Shown: positions 44,669 to 53,535, counted from the stretch's first letter. The stretch: DNA of 64,000 bases from Luteococcus sanguinis (GCF_039527675.1 NZ_BAAAKI010000003.1:227811-291810), one strand, 5' to 3'. Numbers and translations: made by a program. The notes: generated by a model from the letters alone, not told the origin.

Positions 44669-45613
44669 ATGGCAAAGACGGAATCGAAGAAGTCCGACAA
44701 GTTGTCCGGCAAGCGCCAGGGCAAGGTGAGCAGCAGCAAACGCACCTCGGGTGAGCCCGTCGTCGGACGGGACAGCAGCCTGCGTGCGTTGCTGCGAGCT
44801 CCGCAGGGCAGTGTGCGGATCGCGGACCTCGACCCGGCCGCCGCGCCCGGCTACCCCGGCAAGGGCAAGGCTGACGCCGAGAAGCAGACGCTCGCGATGG
44901 GACCCAAGATCTCGGACCTGCAGGAGCGGCTCTACGCCAACGGCCGTGAGGATGAGTCGGCGCCGCGCGTGCTGCTGATCCTGCAAGGCATGGACACCTC
45001 AGGCAAGGGAGGCGTCATTCGCCATGCGATCGGCATGGTCGACCCGCAGGGCATCCACCTGCACGCATTCAAGGCGCCCACCGATGAGGAGCGCCAGCAC
45101 GACTTCCTGTGGCGCATCCGTCGTGCGGTGCCCGGGCCCGGCATGATCGGTATCTTCGACCGTTCGCAGTACGAAGACGTGCTGATCGGGCGTGTCGACG
45201 AGCTCGTGCCGGTGGAGGAGTGGGAGCAGCGCTACGACCAGATCAACGAGTTCGAGAAGGAGCTCACAGACTCGGGCATCCGCGTCGTGAAGTGCTTCTT
45301 GAACATCTCGGCGGACGAGCAGAAGGCCCGCCTGCTGGAGCGGCTGGAGAACCCCGAGAAGTACTGGAAGTACAACCCGGGTGATGTCGACTCACGCTCC
45401 AAGTGGCCCGCCTACATGGAGGCCTACGCGGACCTGCTGGAGCGTTGCAATCCCGATTCGGCGCCCTGGTTCGTCATCCCCTCGGACAAGAAGTGGTACC
45501 GCAACTGGGCCGTTGCCCAGATCCTGCTCGAGACCCTGCAGGACATGGACCTTGGTTGGCCGCCCGCCGATTTCGACGTGGACGTGGAGATGGAACGCGT
45601 CAAGAGCTGCTGA
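44669..45613 (+). CDS. Polyphosphate kinase 2 family protein
   Basis: This 314-residue protein is a PPK2-family enzyme, which transfers phosphate between polyphosphate and nucleotides. Walker A is in LQGMDTSGKGGVIRHA, Walker B in GIFDRSQYEDVLI, and the lid segment in ERLENPEKYWKYNPGDVD. The first 35 residues are lysine-rich and probably disordered. A GACAAT hexamer six bases before the ATG suggests a leaderless transcript. Which nucleotide (AMP, ADP or GDP) is used cannot be told. Confidence 0.9.
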   Translation: MAKTESKKSDKLSGKRQGKVSSSKRTSGEPVVGRDSSLRALLRAPQGSVRIADLDPAAAPGYPGKGKADAEKQTLAMGPKISDLQERLYANGREDESAPRVLLILQGMDTSGKGGVIRHAIGMVDPQGIHLHAFKAPTDEERQHDFLWRIRRAVPGPGMIGIFDRSQYEDVLIGRVDELVPVEEWEQRYDQINEFEKELTDSGIRVVKCFLNISADEQKARLLERLENPEKYWKYNPGDVDSRSKWPAYMEAYADLLERCNPDSAPWFVIPSDKKWYRNWAVAQILLETLQDMDLGWPPADFDVDVEMERVKSC

Positions 45614-45620
45614 GCATGGA

Positions 45621-45658
45621 CGAAGGGGGCTGGCACCGTCTGGTGCCAGCCCCCTTCG
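45621..45658. terminator. Hairpin terminator between the PPK2 gene and the CbiX-like gene
   Basis: A perfect 17-bp stem (CGAAGGGGGCTGGCACC and its complement) encloses the loop GTCT. It lies between convergent genes and would act in both directions, with A/T residues near the base of the stem. Confidence 0.82.
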
Positions 45659-45695
45659 AGTTGCGTGCGCGCTTGGTGCTGCCGCGGTTGCCCGG

Positions 45696-46490
45696 TCAGT
45701 TCGCCAGGCTGAAGGGGTGCTCGCGATTGAAGGAGTCCTGCGCCACCTGGCTGTCCAGCAGTTCCATCGCGGCGAAGGCATAACGGGCGAGCACCAGGTC
45801 GAGCACCAGCGGGTGCGCTCCCATCGGTGCGGAGACGGCGATCGCGCCGGCCTGGCGGGCCAGCTCAGCCTGGGCATGGAAGTTCTCGTCCCCGGCCACG
45901 AAGAAGCTCCCGACGCCGATGTGACGACGTCCCTGCGAGCGGAGCGCAGCGATGGCCTGGGCAGAGTTGGGGCCGGAGCCGTCACCGACGGAGACGACCA
46001 CCGGCAGGCGGTGATGCGTCGACCACTGGCGGGCACGGCGGGCGATCAGGGCATTGCCGCGGACGTCACCGGTGCCGGGGGTGGACAGCACGAGGCCGTC
46101 CAGCTCGACGGCGTGGGCGCTGCGCAGGCCCTCGCGGACCATGGTGTCCAGGACGTTCAGCAGCTCGGTGGCCGGCCCGATCGGACGGGCCAGCGTGACC
46201 GCGACGTCGGGGAAGGAGGCGCGCACGCGGGAGAGCATGGCCACTGCAGCGGGCTCCGGGTCGACAGCGCGCGTCATGTCGAGCGGGATGAAGACCATCT
46301 CGCGCACCCCACGCTGGACCAGCGTCGAGACGACCGTCGAACCGGTGGGCGGGCAATGGTCGAGGAAGGCAATGTGGACGCTGAGCTCCGGCCGGGCCAT
46401 CTGCAGCTGCTTGCGCACCCCATGGAGGATGTGAGCGACCTGCGGGTCCGATGATCCCTGCGACAGCAGGACCAGTGCGGGAGCAGTCAT
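45696..46490 (-). CDS. Divergent sirohydrochlorin chelatase (CbiX)-like protein
   Basis: This 264-residue protein follows the CbiX/SirB fold of two similar halves: LVLLSQGSSDPQVAHILHGVR at the start, IAFLDHCPPTG, and in the second half HIGVGSFFVAGDENFHAQAEL. In active family members the first strand ends in HGS, giving a metal-ligand His; here it reads SQGS with Gln11. A second usual His in the middle is also absent (DMTRAVDPEP replaces it). A His remains in ENFHAQ. It may therefore bind a different ligand or have lost chelatase activity. The start at 46490 gives the family N-terminus. Confidence 0.75.
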   Translation of the reverse strand: MTAPALVLLSQGSSDPQVAHILHGVRKQLQMARPELSVHIAFLDHCPPTGSTVVSTLVQRGVREMVFIPLDMTRAVDPEPAAVAMLSRVRASFPDVAVTLARPIGPATELLNVLDTMVREGLRSAHAVELDGLVLSTPGTGDVRGNALIARRARQWSTHHRLPVVVSVGDGSGPNSAQAIAALRSQGRRHIGVGSFFVAGDENFHAQAELARQAGAIAVSAPMGAHPLVLDLVLARYAFAAMELLDSQVAQDSFNREHPFSLAN

Positions 46491-46758
46491 GCGCGTTGCC
46501 TTTCCCTTGCGTGGTGTGGAAGGCGGCAGCGGTGCCGTGTGCCAAGCGTTGAACACAGGTCTGGACATCCGCAAACCGGCTCTCACTGTGTGAGATCGAG
46601 TCTCAGCTTATGGGATTGGCGACGAAATGTCTCGTCGGACGGTGTCAAACACGGTGTCGCACCGCACGTTCTGGGCTTGGGAGCGGTCAAGCAGGGCTCA
46701 AATGTGGCCCTACTGACGTGGCTGGGCATCCTCCACCCAGGGCGGGAACCGGACGACG

Positions 46759-46789
46759 AAAAGGGCCGTTCCCTGGTGGAAACGGCCCT
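46759..46789 (-). terminator. Terminator of tRNA-Val(CAC)
   Basis: A 9-bp stem (AGGGCCGTT with AACGGCCCT) and ten-base loop are followed on the minus strand by TTTT. It lies just after the 3' end of the tRNA-Val gene and before a 268-bp gap to the CbiX-like gene in which I see no gene. Confidence 0.8.
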
Positions 46790-46796
46790 GACGCGG

Positions 46797-46868
46797 TGGG
46801 CGATACTGGGTTCGAACCAGTGACCTCTTCGGTGTGAACGAAGCGCGCTACCACTGCGCCAATCGCCC
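46797..46868 (-). tRNA. tRNA-Val (anticodon CAC)
   Basis: The gene folds as a cloverleaf on the minus strand: acceptor GGGCGAT/ATCGCCC, anticodon stem CTTCG/CGAAG with the loop TTCACAC giving anticodon CAC, and a T-arm containing GGTTCGAAC. The CCA end is not fully encoded. A terminator follows. Confidence 0.93.
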
Positions 46869-47046
46869 GCGTTGCTTGGAGAACACTACCCACATCCCGC
46901 TCGCCCCACAAATCCAAGAGGCCCAGGACTCTCGGAAGGGGTCTGGGTACCGGGGGAGCGCTGACTCTTGGACCCTCACGGAGGGCGCTTGATGCGGCTC
47001 GGGCCAGGGCTGTTCACGGGGGAATCACGCGGTTGTCACTCACGAT

Positions 47047-47076
47047 TTGCACGGGCCGTCAACCGTGGGCTAGTGT
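47047..47076 (+). promoter_or_regulatory. Promoter of the tRNA-Gly-Cys-Val cluster
   Basis: TTGCAC at 47047-47052 and TAGTGT at 47071-47076 are 18 bp apart, ending 42 bp before the first tRNA. This is a reasonable sigma-70-type promoter for the three plus-strand tRNAs. Confidence 0.65.
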
Positions 47077-47118
47077 TCTCAACGCACCGAACGCGGGTCA
47101 CCGCAGTCGGAAAGCAAT

Positions 47119-47191
47119 GCGGACGTGGCTCAGTTGGTAGAGCATCACCTTGCCAAGGTGAGGGTCGCGGGTTCGAATCCCGTCGTCCGCT
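47119..47191 (+). tRNA. tRNA-Gly (anticodon GCC)
   Basis: The acceptor stem is GCGGACG/CGTCCGC, the anticodon stem TCACC/GGTGA with the loop TTGCCAA, and the T-loop TTCGAAT. The length is 73 nt including the discriminator; CCA is not encoded. Confidence 0.95.
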
Positions 47192-47240
47192 CGGAGAGGC
47201 TTCTCGCCCCATCCAGTATGGTGAGATTCCATCTTCACCT

Positions 47241-47311
47241 GGTGGAGTGGCCGAGAGGCGAGGCAACGGACTGCAAATCCGTGTACACGGGTTCAAATCC
47301 CGTCTCCACCT
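47241..47311 (+). tRNA. tRNA-Cys (anticodon GCA)
   Basis: The acceptor stem is GGTGGAG/CTCCACC, the anticodon stem ACGGA/TCCGT with the loop CTGCAAA, and the T-loop TTCAAAT. The 71-nt gene ends one base before the tRNA-Val gene, so they are co-transcribed. Confidence 0.95.
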
Positions 47312-47312
47312 C

Positions 47313-47387
47313 GGGCGGCTGGCGCAGTGGTAGCGCGCTTCCCTGACACGGAAGAGGTCACTGGTTCAAACCCAGTGTCGCCCACCA
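47313..47387 (+). tRNA. tRNA-Val (anticodon GAC)
   Basis: The acceptor stem is GGGCGGC/GTCGCCC with one G-T pair, the anticodon stem CTTCC/GGAAG with the loop CTGACAC, and the T-loop TTCAAAC. The 3' CCA is encoded. Together with tRNA-Val(CAC) on the other strand the window covers two valine anticodons. Confidence 0.95.
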
Positions 47388-47410
47388 TCGAAAGGGCCCC
47401 GGTTCATTGA

Positions 47411-47448
47411 NNNNNNNNNNNNNNNNNNNNNNNNNNNNNNNNNNNNNN
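47411..47448. other. Assembly gap (38 N)
   Basis: A run of 38 undetermined bases lies between the tRNA cluster and thrS. The real gap size is unknown, and any thrS leader or promoter element located there is lost. Confidence 0.99.
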
Positions 47449-47544
47449 TGCGCACCGCATGGCCAACGCCGTCGCTGGGGCGAGATGCGGCAGAATGACC
47501 AAGTGACGGCATCCGGCCGTCCACCGCCGAAAGGACCGTCCACC

Positions 47545-49551
47545 GTGTCACCCAGGATCACCATCGTTCGCGACTCCGTACCGAGCGAGCAGGAGATCAA
47601 GACCACGACGACGGGCCTGGACCTCTTCTCCGACGACCGCTCTGTCGTCGCCATGAGGGTCAACGGCACCACCCTCGACCTGCAGCGCGAGCTCTTTGAC
47701 GGCGACGAGGTCGAACCGGTGCTCGCCACCAGCGACGAGGGGCTCTCGATCATCCGTCACTCCGCCGGTCACGTCACCGCGCAGGCGCTGCAGAACCTCT
47801 TCGTGGACGCGAAGCTCGGCATCGGTCCGCCCATCACCGACGGTTTCTACTACGACTTCCAGGTCGACCCGCTCACCCCGGAGGACCTCAAGTCCATCGA
47901 GAAGCAGATGGGACGCGTCATCAAGGAGCGCCAGCGCTTCGTCCGACGTGTCGTCTCCGAGGAGGAGGCGCTGGCCGAGGAGGCCAACGAGCCCTTCAAG
48001 CTGGAACTCATCAGCGACAAGGGCGGCGCCAACGCGGACGACGGATCGTCCGTCGAGGTCGGCGGCGCGGAGCTGACGATGTACGACAACGTCCGTCGCG
48101 ACGGTTCCGTCGCCTGGACCGACCTGTGCCGCGGGCCGCACGTGCCGCACACCGGCTACCTCAACGCGGTCGCCCTCACCAAGAGCTCCGCCGCCTACTG
48201 GCGTGGTGACCAGTCCAAGGCGCACCTGCAGCGCGTCTACGGCACCGCCTGGGCCACCAAGGAAGACCTCGTCGCCTACCAGCACCGGATGGAGGAGGCC
48301 GCCAAGCGCGACCACCGCAAGCTGGGCGCTGAGCTCGACCTCTACTCCTTCCCGGAGACCCTGGGTGCCGGCCTGCCCGTCTTCCACCCCAAGGGCGGCG
48401 TGATCGTCCGCGAGATGGAGGACTACGTCCGCCAGGCACACATAGACAACGGCTTCCTCTATGTGAAGACCCCGCACATCTCCAAGGAAGACCTCTTCTA
48501 CACCTCGGGCCATCTGCCCTACTACGCCGACGGCATGTTCCCCGCCATCGACGACGACGGTGCGCTGTACCGCCTCAAGGCGATGAACTGCCCGATGCAC
48601 AACGAGATCTTCCGCAGCCGCGGGCGCTCCTACCGTGAGCTCCCGCTGCGCCTGTTCGAGTTCGGCACGGTCTACCGGAACGAGAAGTCCGGCGTGCTGC
48701 AGGGGCTGACCCGCGTCCGTTCGATCACCCAGGACGACTCGCACTCCTATGTCACCCAGGAGCAGGCGCCCGAGGAGATCAACCACCTGCTGCGGTTCGT
48801 GCTCAAGCTGCTGCGTGACTTCGGCCTGGACGACTTCTACCTCGAGCTGTCGACCCGCGACGAGGACGGCAAGAAGAAGGACAAGTTCATCGGCTCGGAC
48901 GACCAGTGGGCCGCCGCCACCGCGATCCTCGAGCAGTGCGCCGCCGACTCGGGCCTCGAGGTCGTCCCCGATCCGGGTGGCGCCGCCTTCTATGGCCCGA
49001 AGATCTCGATCCAGGCAAAGGACGCGATCGGCCGAACCTGGCAGATGTCGACGATCCAGTACGACTTCAACCAGCCGGCCCGCTTCGGGCTCCAGTACAC
49101 CGCGTCCGACGGCTCCCACCAGGAGCCGGTGATGATCCACTCGGCCAAGTTCGGATCCATCGAACGCTTCCTTGGGGTGCTGGTCGAGCACTACGCGGGC
49201 GCCTTCCCGGCCTGGCTCGCGCCGGTGCAGGTGCTCGGGGTCCCCGTCGCGGCCGACTTCGAGGGCCACCTCACAGAGGTGCTGGACCAGCTCGAGCGGG
49301 TCGGCGTCCGCGTGGAGGCCGACTTCTCCGACGACCGTTTCGGCAAGAAGATCCGCAATGCCTCCAAGCTGAAGGTGCCGTTCATCATGATCGCCGGCGG
49401 CGAGGACCGCGACAACGGCGCGATCAGCTTCCGTTTCCGCGACGGGACGCAGAAGAATGGCGTGCCAGTCACCGAGGCCGTCGCGATGGTGCAGGACTGG
49501 GTGGCGCAGCGGACGAATGACAACCCGACCGCCGAGAACTTCGGGGCCTGA
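47545..49551 (+). CDS. thrS: Threonyl-tRNA synthetase
   Basis: This 668-residue enzyme charges tRNA-Thr. An N-terminal TGS-like domain is followed by an editing domain (IIRHSAGHVTAQALQNLF, with the HxxxH metal or editing site), then the class II catalytic core with MNCPMHNEIF carrying the zinc Cys, YRNEKSGVLQGLTRVRSI (motif 2) and, at the C-terminus, the anticodon-binding domain. I chose the GTG at 47545, which has an AAAGGA ten bases upstream; in-frame GTG 47503 (with CAGAAT six bases upstream) and ATG 47485 are alternatives. The start region is close to the assembly gap. Confidence 0.94.
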   Translation: MSPRITIVRDSVPSEQEIKTTTTGLDLFSDDRSVVAMRVNGTTLDLQRELFDGDEVEPVLATSDEGLSIIRHSAGHVTAQALQNLFVDAKLGIGPPITDGFYYDFQVDPLTPEDLKSIEKQMGRVIKERQRFVRRVVSEEEALAEEANEPFKLELISDKGGANADDGSSVEVGGAELTMYDNVRRDGSVAWTDLCRGPHVPHTGYLNAVALTKSSAAYWRGDQSKAHLQRVYGTAWATKEDLVAYQHRMEEAAKRDHRKLGAELDLYSFPETLGAGLPVFHPKGGVIVREMEDYVRQAHIDNGFLYVKTPHISKEDLFYTSGHLPYYADGMFPAIDDDGALYRLKAMNCPMHNEIFRSRGRSYRELPLRLFEFGTVYRNEKSGVLQGLTRVRSITQDDSHSYVTQEQAPEEINHLLRFVLKLLRDFGLDDFYLELSTRDEDGKKKDKFIGSDDQWAAATAILEQCAADSGLEVVPDPGGAAFYGPKISIQAKDAIGRTWQMSTIQYDFNQPARFGLQYTASDGSHQEPVMIHSAKFGSIERFLGVLVEHYAGAFPAWLAPVQVLGVPVAADFEGHLTEVLDQLERVGVRVEADFSDDRFGKKIRNASKLKVPFIMIAGGEDRDNGAISFRFRDGTQKNGVPVTEAVAMVQDWVAQRTNDNPTAENFGA

Positions 49552-49552
49552 C

Positions 49553-50161
49553 ATGACCGACGAGGTCCACGTCGACCACCTGGGTGAGCTGGCGGGCGTC
49601 CCGGACGCCTTCCAGCGCCTGTGGACCCCGCACCGGATGGTCTACATCGACGGCGCCCACAAGCCCGCCGACTCCTCCGAGGCCGAGTGCCCCTTCTGCA
49701 CGGCGCCCGGCAGGAGCGATGTCGACGGGCTGGTGGTGTGTCGCGGCCAGCACGCCTTCGTCGTGATGAACCTGTTCCCCTACAACCCGGGACACCTGCT
49801 GGTCTGCCCCTACCGCCACGTCAGCCTCTACACCGAGGCGAATGCGGACGAGGTGGCAGAGATCGCCGAGCTGACCCGCCAGGCCATGTGGACGCTCGAG
49901 ACCGTCTCCGGGCCAGCCGGGTTCAACATCGGCATGAACCAGGGGCCGATCGCCGGGGCCGGCATTGCCGCGCACCTGCACCAGCACGTCGTCCCGCGCT
50001 GGCAGGGCGACTCGAACTTCCTGCCGATCATCGCCCAGACAAAGGCCGTCCCCCAGTTGCTGTCCGACGCCCGCCAGCGGCTCGCCGAGGGCTGGCTGAG
50101 CGAACCCCACTGGCCGACCGAACCCCACCGGCTGACCGAACCACAGGAGGGACAGGCCTGA
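49553..50161 (+). CDS. HIT family dinucleoside polyphosphate phosphorylase/hydrolase
   Basis: This 202-residue protein has the zinc-binding ECPFC motif, the FVVMNLFPYNPGHLLVCPYRHV segment and the HIT triad HLHQHVVPRW. It resembles the AP4A-phosphorylase-like HIT protein next to pgsA and thrS in Mycobacterium. The last 20 residues are a TEPH-type repeat encoded by an 18-bp tandem duplication at about 50101-50146. It overlaps the PIP-synthase gene by one base (TGATG). Confidence 0.9.
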   Translation: MTDEVHVDHLGELAGVPDAFQRLWTPHRMVYIDGAHKPADSSEAECPFCTAPGRSDVDGLVVCRGQHAFVVMNLFPYNPGHLLVCPYRHVSLYTEANADEVAEIAELTRQAMWTLETVSGPAGFNIGMNQGPIAGAGIAAHLHQHVVPRWQGDSNFLPIIAQTKAVPQLLSDARQRLAEGWLSEPHWPTEPHRLTEPQEGQA

Positions 50162-50823
50162 TGGTCGAGTACCTGCGACGCGGTTACTCCGCCGCGTTGA
50201 CCCCCGCCGCGAAACTCTTCCTCGCGATGAGAATGACGCCGGACATGATCACCTGGGCCGGCACGGTGCTCACCTGCGTGCTGGCACTGTGGCTCGTGCC
50301 GGCTGGGCACCTGTGGCAGTCGGCACTGGTGATCACCGTGTGTGTGCTCACCGACGGTGTGGACGGGGTGATGGCGCGGCTGTCCGACAAGGGTTCAAGC
50401 TACGGCGCCTTCCTTGACTCGACGCTGGATCGCGTCGCCGACGGGGCGATCTTCGGCGCGGTGGCGCTGTGGTACGCCGGCCAGGGCGACTCCATGTGGT
50501 GGGCCGGCCTTGCCATCGGTGCGCTCGTGCTGGGTCAGGTCACCTCCTATGCGAAGGCACGCGGACTGGCGCTCGGCTTCAAGGTCTGGGGCGGTCTGGC
50601 AGCCCGCGGGGACCGCCTGCTGGTGCTGCTGGTGGGCATGTTCCTGGCCGGTCTCGGCGTCCACTGGGCACTGCCGATCGCGCTCGTCTACCTGTGTCTG
50701 GCCAGCGCCTTCACCGTCCTGCAGCGAATGGGCCAGGTGAAGAAGCAGGCCCAGGAGGCGGCAGCCGCCGGTGTCCAGATCATCGACCCGCAGGCCGTCG
50801 TCGCCGCCGAGCACCAGAACTGA
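50161..50823 (+). CDS. pgsA1: Phosphatidylinositol phosphate synthase
   Basis: This 220-residue membrane protein has the CDP-alcohol phosphatidyltransferase signature DGVDGVMARLSDKGSSYGAF followed by LDSTLD, in which the four aspartates bind Mg2+. It has about six membrane helices. In Mycobacterium the enzyme at this place, between a HIT gene and patA, makes phosphatidylinositol phosphate from CDP-diacylglycerol and inositol phosphate, which supplies PIM synthesis. Assignment to this activity rests on neighbourhood. Confidence 0.92.
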   Translation: MVEYLRRGYSAALTPAAKLFLAMRMTPDMITWAGTVLTCVLALWLVPAGHLWQSALVITVCVLTDGVDGVMARLSDKGSSYGAFLDSTLDRVADGAIFGAVALWYAGQGDSMWWAGLAIGALVLGQVTSYAKARGLALGFKVWGGLAARGDRLLVLLVGMFLAGLGVHWALPIALVYLCLASAFTVLQRMGQVKKQAQEAAAAGVQIIDPQAVVAAEHQN

Positions 50824-50831
50824 GCACCGGC

Positions 50832-51698
50832 GTGGATCTGCTGCCCCTTGCCCGGCGGGTGCCTCGTCGGCTGTGGACGCGCGCGCTGGTGCCCATCTCC
50901 TGGGTTTTCGCTGCGCGTCCGCCCAAGGGCATCCGCCGCTGGCAGCGGAACGCAGCCCGGGCGACCGGGGTCGAACCCACACCCGCGCAGACCCGCGCGG
51001 CCATCGCCTCCTGGGCGCGCAACCTGATGGAGTCGATCCAGCTGCACGACGTGACCCCCGAAGAGGCCCTGGAGCGGGTCCGTGTCGACCGCGAACGGGC
51101 CGAATGGCTCCGGGCACAGGTGCAGGCCCGTGGTGCGGTCGTTGCCCTGCCACACCAAGGATCATGGGACCTCTCCGGAGCGTGGGCCTGCGCCTATGGC
51201 ATGCCCGTCCACACCGTCGCAGAACGCCTGAGCCCCGCCGACTACGAGGTCTTCTGCGCCGAACGGGCAGCCGTCGGCATGACGCTGTACGCCCACGACG
51301 ACCGGCGCGCCGTCCAGAAGCTGGAGCAGGCTGCCCAGCAGCACACGGCAGTCTGTCTGGTCACCGATCGGGCCATCGCGCGGCACGGGACGGTCGTCGA
51401 CTGGCCGACTCCGAATGGTCCTGAGAAGGTCCGCATCCCGGTCGGCTCGGCGCTCATCGCCCAGCGCGCCGGGGTCCCACTGGTGCCGGCCACCTCGACC
51501 TTCACCCCTGACGGGATCCACCTCGTGATCGGGGGCGAGATCGAGGTCGGGCCGGGGGAGGACGGCATCGTGGCCGCGAACCAGCAGCTCGCGAACTGGT
51601 TCTCCGCGCAGGTCCAGAGCGAGGTCACCGACTGGCACATGCTGCAGCGATTCTTCGACCTGGTACACGAGGCGCGGGGCGAGGAGGCCACGGCGTGA
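50832..51698 (+). CDS. patA: Phosphatidylinositol mannoside acyltransferase
   Basis: This 288-residue protein matches the lipid A acyltransferase-like (LpxL/HtrB) family: the VALPHQGSWDLSGAW motif holds the catalytic HxxxxD, and LERVRVDRERAEWLRAQ precedes it. In Mycobacterium PatA adds a fatty acid to the mannose of PIM1. The start is the GTG at 50832, nine bases after the previous stop, since the frame has no better start nearby. The stop overlaps the pimA start. Confidence 0.93.
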   Translation: MDLLPLARRVPRRLWTRALVPISWVFAARPPKGIRRWQRNAARATGVEPTPAQTRAAIASWARNLMESIQLHDVTPEEALERVRVDRERAEWLRAQVQARGAVVALPHQGSWDLSGAWACAYGMPVHTVAERLSPADYEVFCAERAAVGMTLYAHDDRRAVQKLEQAAQQHTAVCLVTDRAIARHGTVVDWPTPNGPEKVRIPVGSALIAQRAGVPLVPATSTFTPDGIHLVIGGEIEVGPGEDGIVAANQQLANWFSAQVQSEVTDWHMLQRFFDLVHEARGEEATA

Positions 51699-52852
51699 GG
51701 ATCGGTCTCGTCTGCCCGTACTCCATGACCAGGCCTGGGGGAGTGCAGAACCACGTCCTGGGTCTGGCGCGATGGCTGGTGGGCGAGGGGCACGAGGTGC
51801 ACCTGCTTGCACCTGGAACCCCGCCGGAGGGGATGCTCGCCGACTATGGCCTGGCCCCCGTCCAGTTCACCTCGGCGGGACCAGGGATGCCCGTCCCCTT
51901 CAACGGGTCCATCGCCCGGATCAACTTCGGCGGGATCGTCGCCTGGCGGGTGGCGGCCTGGCTGAACACCCGGAGGCTCGAGGTGGTGCACGTGCACGAG
52001 CCGATGACGCCCTCGGTGTCGTTCTTCTCGGCTGCGTTCGCCACGGCGCCGGTGGTGGCCACCTTCCACACCGCCAACGACGGACTCCCCGCGATGGCCG
52101 TCGCGCAGCGCCTCGTTCCGCATGTCAACCGGCGCATCGTCCGCGCGATCGCGGTCAGTTCGGTTGCCCGGCAGGTTGCGCACCGCCCCGCCACCGTCAT
52201 CGGCAACGGCATCCGCGTGTCCGACCACTCCCTGGCGCCCGCGACGGGCGCGTGGCGCGGGGGGGAGCGTCCCGTGCTCACCTTCGTCGGACGCTATTCC
52301 GAGCCACGCAAGGGTTTCGACGTGCTGCGCGGGGCATTGCCCACCCTCTTGGCCGCCCACCCCGAGCTGCGCGTGCAGGTGGTCGGTCATGGGCTGCCGG
52401 TCAACGACGACCGGATCACCTTCCTCGGCTCGCTGGACGACCAGGCCCGCAACCAGGTGTTGGCCACCAGTGACGTCTACCTCGCGCCACAGACCGGCCG
52501 GGAGAGCTTCGGCATCGTCCTGCTGGAGGCACTGGCGTCCGGGGCCCCCGTGGTGGCCAGCGACCTGCCTGCCTTCCGGGAGGTCGTCACCGATGACCGG
52601 GGTCCGGTGGCCCAGCTCTTCCGTCCCGGTGACGAACACGAACTCAACCGCGCGGTGCTGGAGAGCCTCGCGCAGCCGCGCGACCTGAACCTGGCCCGCG
52701 GCCGTGCCCAGGCGGAACGATTCGACTGGTCGGCCATCGGGCCCAAGGTGCTGGACGAGTATCGACAGGCCATGGCGGGACGGGCATTGGTGCCGCAGCC
52801 GCTGCGCCCTCGGCAGCCCGGGTCGGTTGATCGCCTAGGGTGGCGTTCGTGA
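51695..52852 (+). CDS. pimA: Phosphatidylinositol alpha-mannosyltransferase
   Basis: This 385-residue GT4 glycosyltransferase adds the first mannose to phosphatidylinositol. The start MRIGLVCPYSMTRPGGVQNHVLGL is the typical PimA N-terminus with the GGVQ acceptor loop. The C-terminal domain has VGRYSEPRKGFDVL and GRESFGIVLLEALASGAPVV, with the Glu that holds the nucleotide-sugar ribose. The GTG start overlaps the patA stop. Confidence 0.95.
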   Translation: MRIGLVCPYSMTRPGGVQNHVLGLARWLVGEGHEVHLLAPGTPPEGMLADYGLAPVQFTSAGPGMPVPFNGSIARINFGGIVAWRVAAWLNTRRLEVVHVHEPMTPSVSFFSAAFATAPVVATFHTANDGLPAMAVAQRLVPHVNRRIVRAIAVSSVARQVAHRPATVIGNGIRVSDHSLAPATGAWRGGERPVLTFVGRYSEPRKGFDVLRGALPTLLAAHPELRVQVVGHGLPVNDDRITFLGSLDDQARNQVLATSDVYLAPQTGRESFGIVLLEALASGAPVVASDLPAFREVVTDDRGPVAQLFRPGDEHELNRAVLESLAQPRDLNLARGRAQAERFDWSAIGPKVLDEYRQAMAGRALVPQPLRPRQPGSVDRLGWRS

Positions 52853-53535
52853 GCGATCCACGGGTGACGAGCGAGGTAGATTCGCCCAGCGATGACACCG
52901 GCAGCCATGACACCGGCAGCCATGACACGGGCAGCTATGACACCGACCGGGTGCTCACCATCCCCAACCTGTTGAGCCTGGCCCGGCTGCTCGGCGTCCC
53001 CGTCTTCGTCTGGCTGGTGCTGGCCGAGCACCGCGACGGTCTGGCGGTGCTGTTGTTGATGGCCGCCGGATTCTCCGACTGGCTGGACGGCCACCTGGCC
53101 CGCCGCTGGCACCAGATCTCGCGTGTCGGGCAGATGCTCGACCCTGTCGCCGACCGGCTCTACATCGGTTCGACCATCGTCAGCCTCGCCATCCGCGAGC
53201 TGATCCCGTGGTGGCTGGTCGGCCTGTTGTTCGCCCGCGAACTGGTGCTGGTCTCGCTGGTTCCCTTCCTGCGCACCCGCGGCTACACGAGCCTCCCGGT
53301 GCACTACATCGGCAAGACCGCCACCTTCTTCCTGCTCTATGCCTTCCCCCTGGTGCTGCTCGGCGACGGCGACGGCACCGCCTCACTGGTGGCAAAGGTA
53401 CTGGGCTGGGCCTTCTCGATCTGGGGGACCGGGCTGTACTGGTGGGCTGGTCTGCTCTACGTCCGCCAGACCTGGCACCTGATGCAGACACCGCCCGCAG
53501 CGCGGACGGCTCGAGGCCCGGAAGGCGGCGCATGA
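52849..53535 (+). CDS. pgsA: CDP-alcohol phosphatidyltransferase (PgsA-like)
   Basis: This 228-residue membrane protein has the signature SDWLDGHLARRWHQISRVGQ followed by MLDPVADR, with the four metal-binding aspartates. About five membrane helices are visible. The first 30 residues form a DTGSH repeat encoded by a 15-bp tandem repeat. I start at the GTG at 52849, since a TAGGGT hexamer seven bases upstream predicts a leaderless start and the GTG overlaps the pimA stop; 52840 is possible. It may make phosphatidylglycerophosphate or cardiolipin. Confidence 0.9.
   Translation: MSDPRVTSEVDSPSDDTGSHDTGSHDTGSYDTDRVLTIPNLLSLARLLGVPVFVWLVLAEHRDGLAVLLLMAAGFSDWLDGHLARRWHQISRVGQMLDPVADRLYIGSTIVSLAIRELIPWWLVGLLFARELVLVSLVPFLRTRGYTSLPVHYIGKTATFFLLYAFPLVLLGDGDGTASLVAKVLGWAFSIWGTGLYWWAGLLYVRQTWHLMQTPPAARTARGPEGGA
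52891..52944. repeat. 15-bp in-frame tandem repeat in pgsA
   Basis: Units of CATGACACCGGCAGC occur at 52891-52905 (first base G), 52906-52920 and 52921-52935 (one mismatch), and a partial fourth copy follows. They encode a repeated DTGSH segment at the N-terminus of the phosphatidyltransferase. Confidence 0.9.

Noticed and set aside
47407..47544. An N-terminal extension of thrS into the N run
   Set aside because: The frame is open only because undetermined bases cannot contain stops; the true start lies after the gap.
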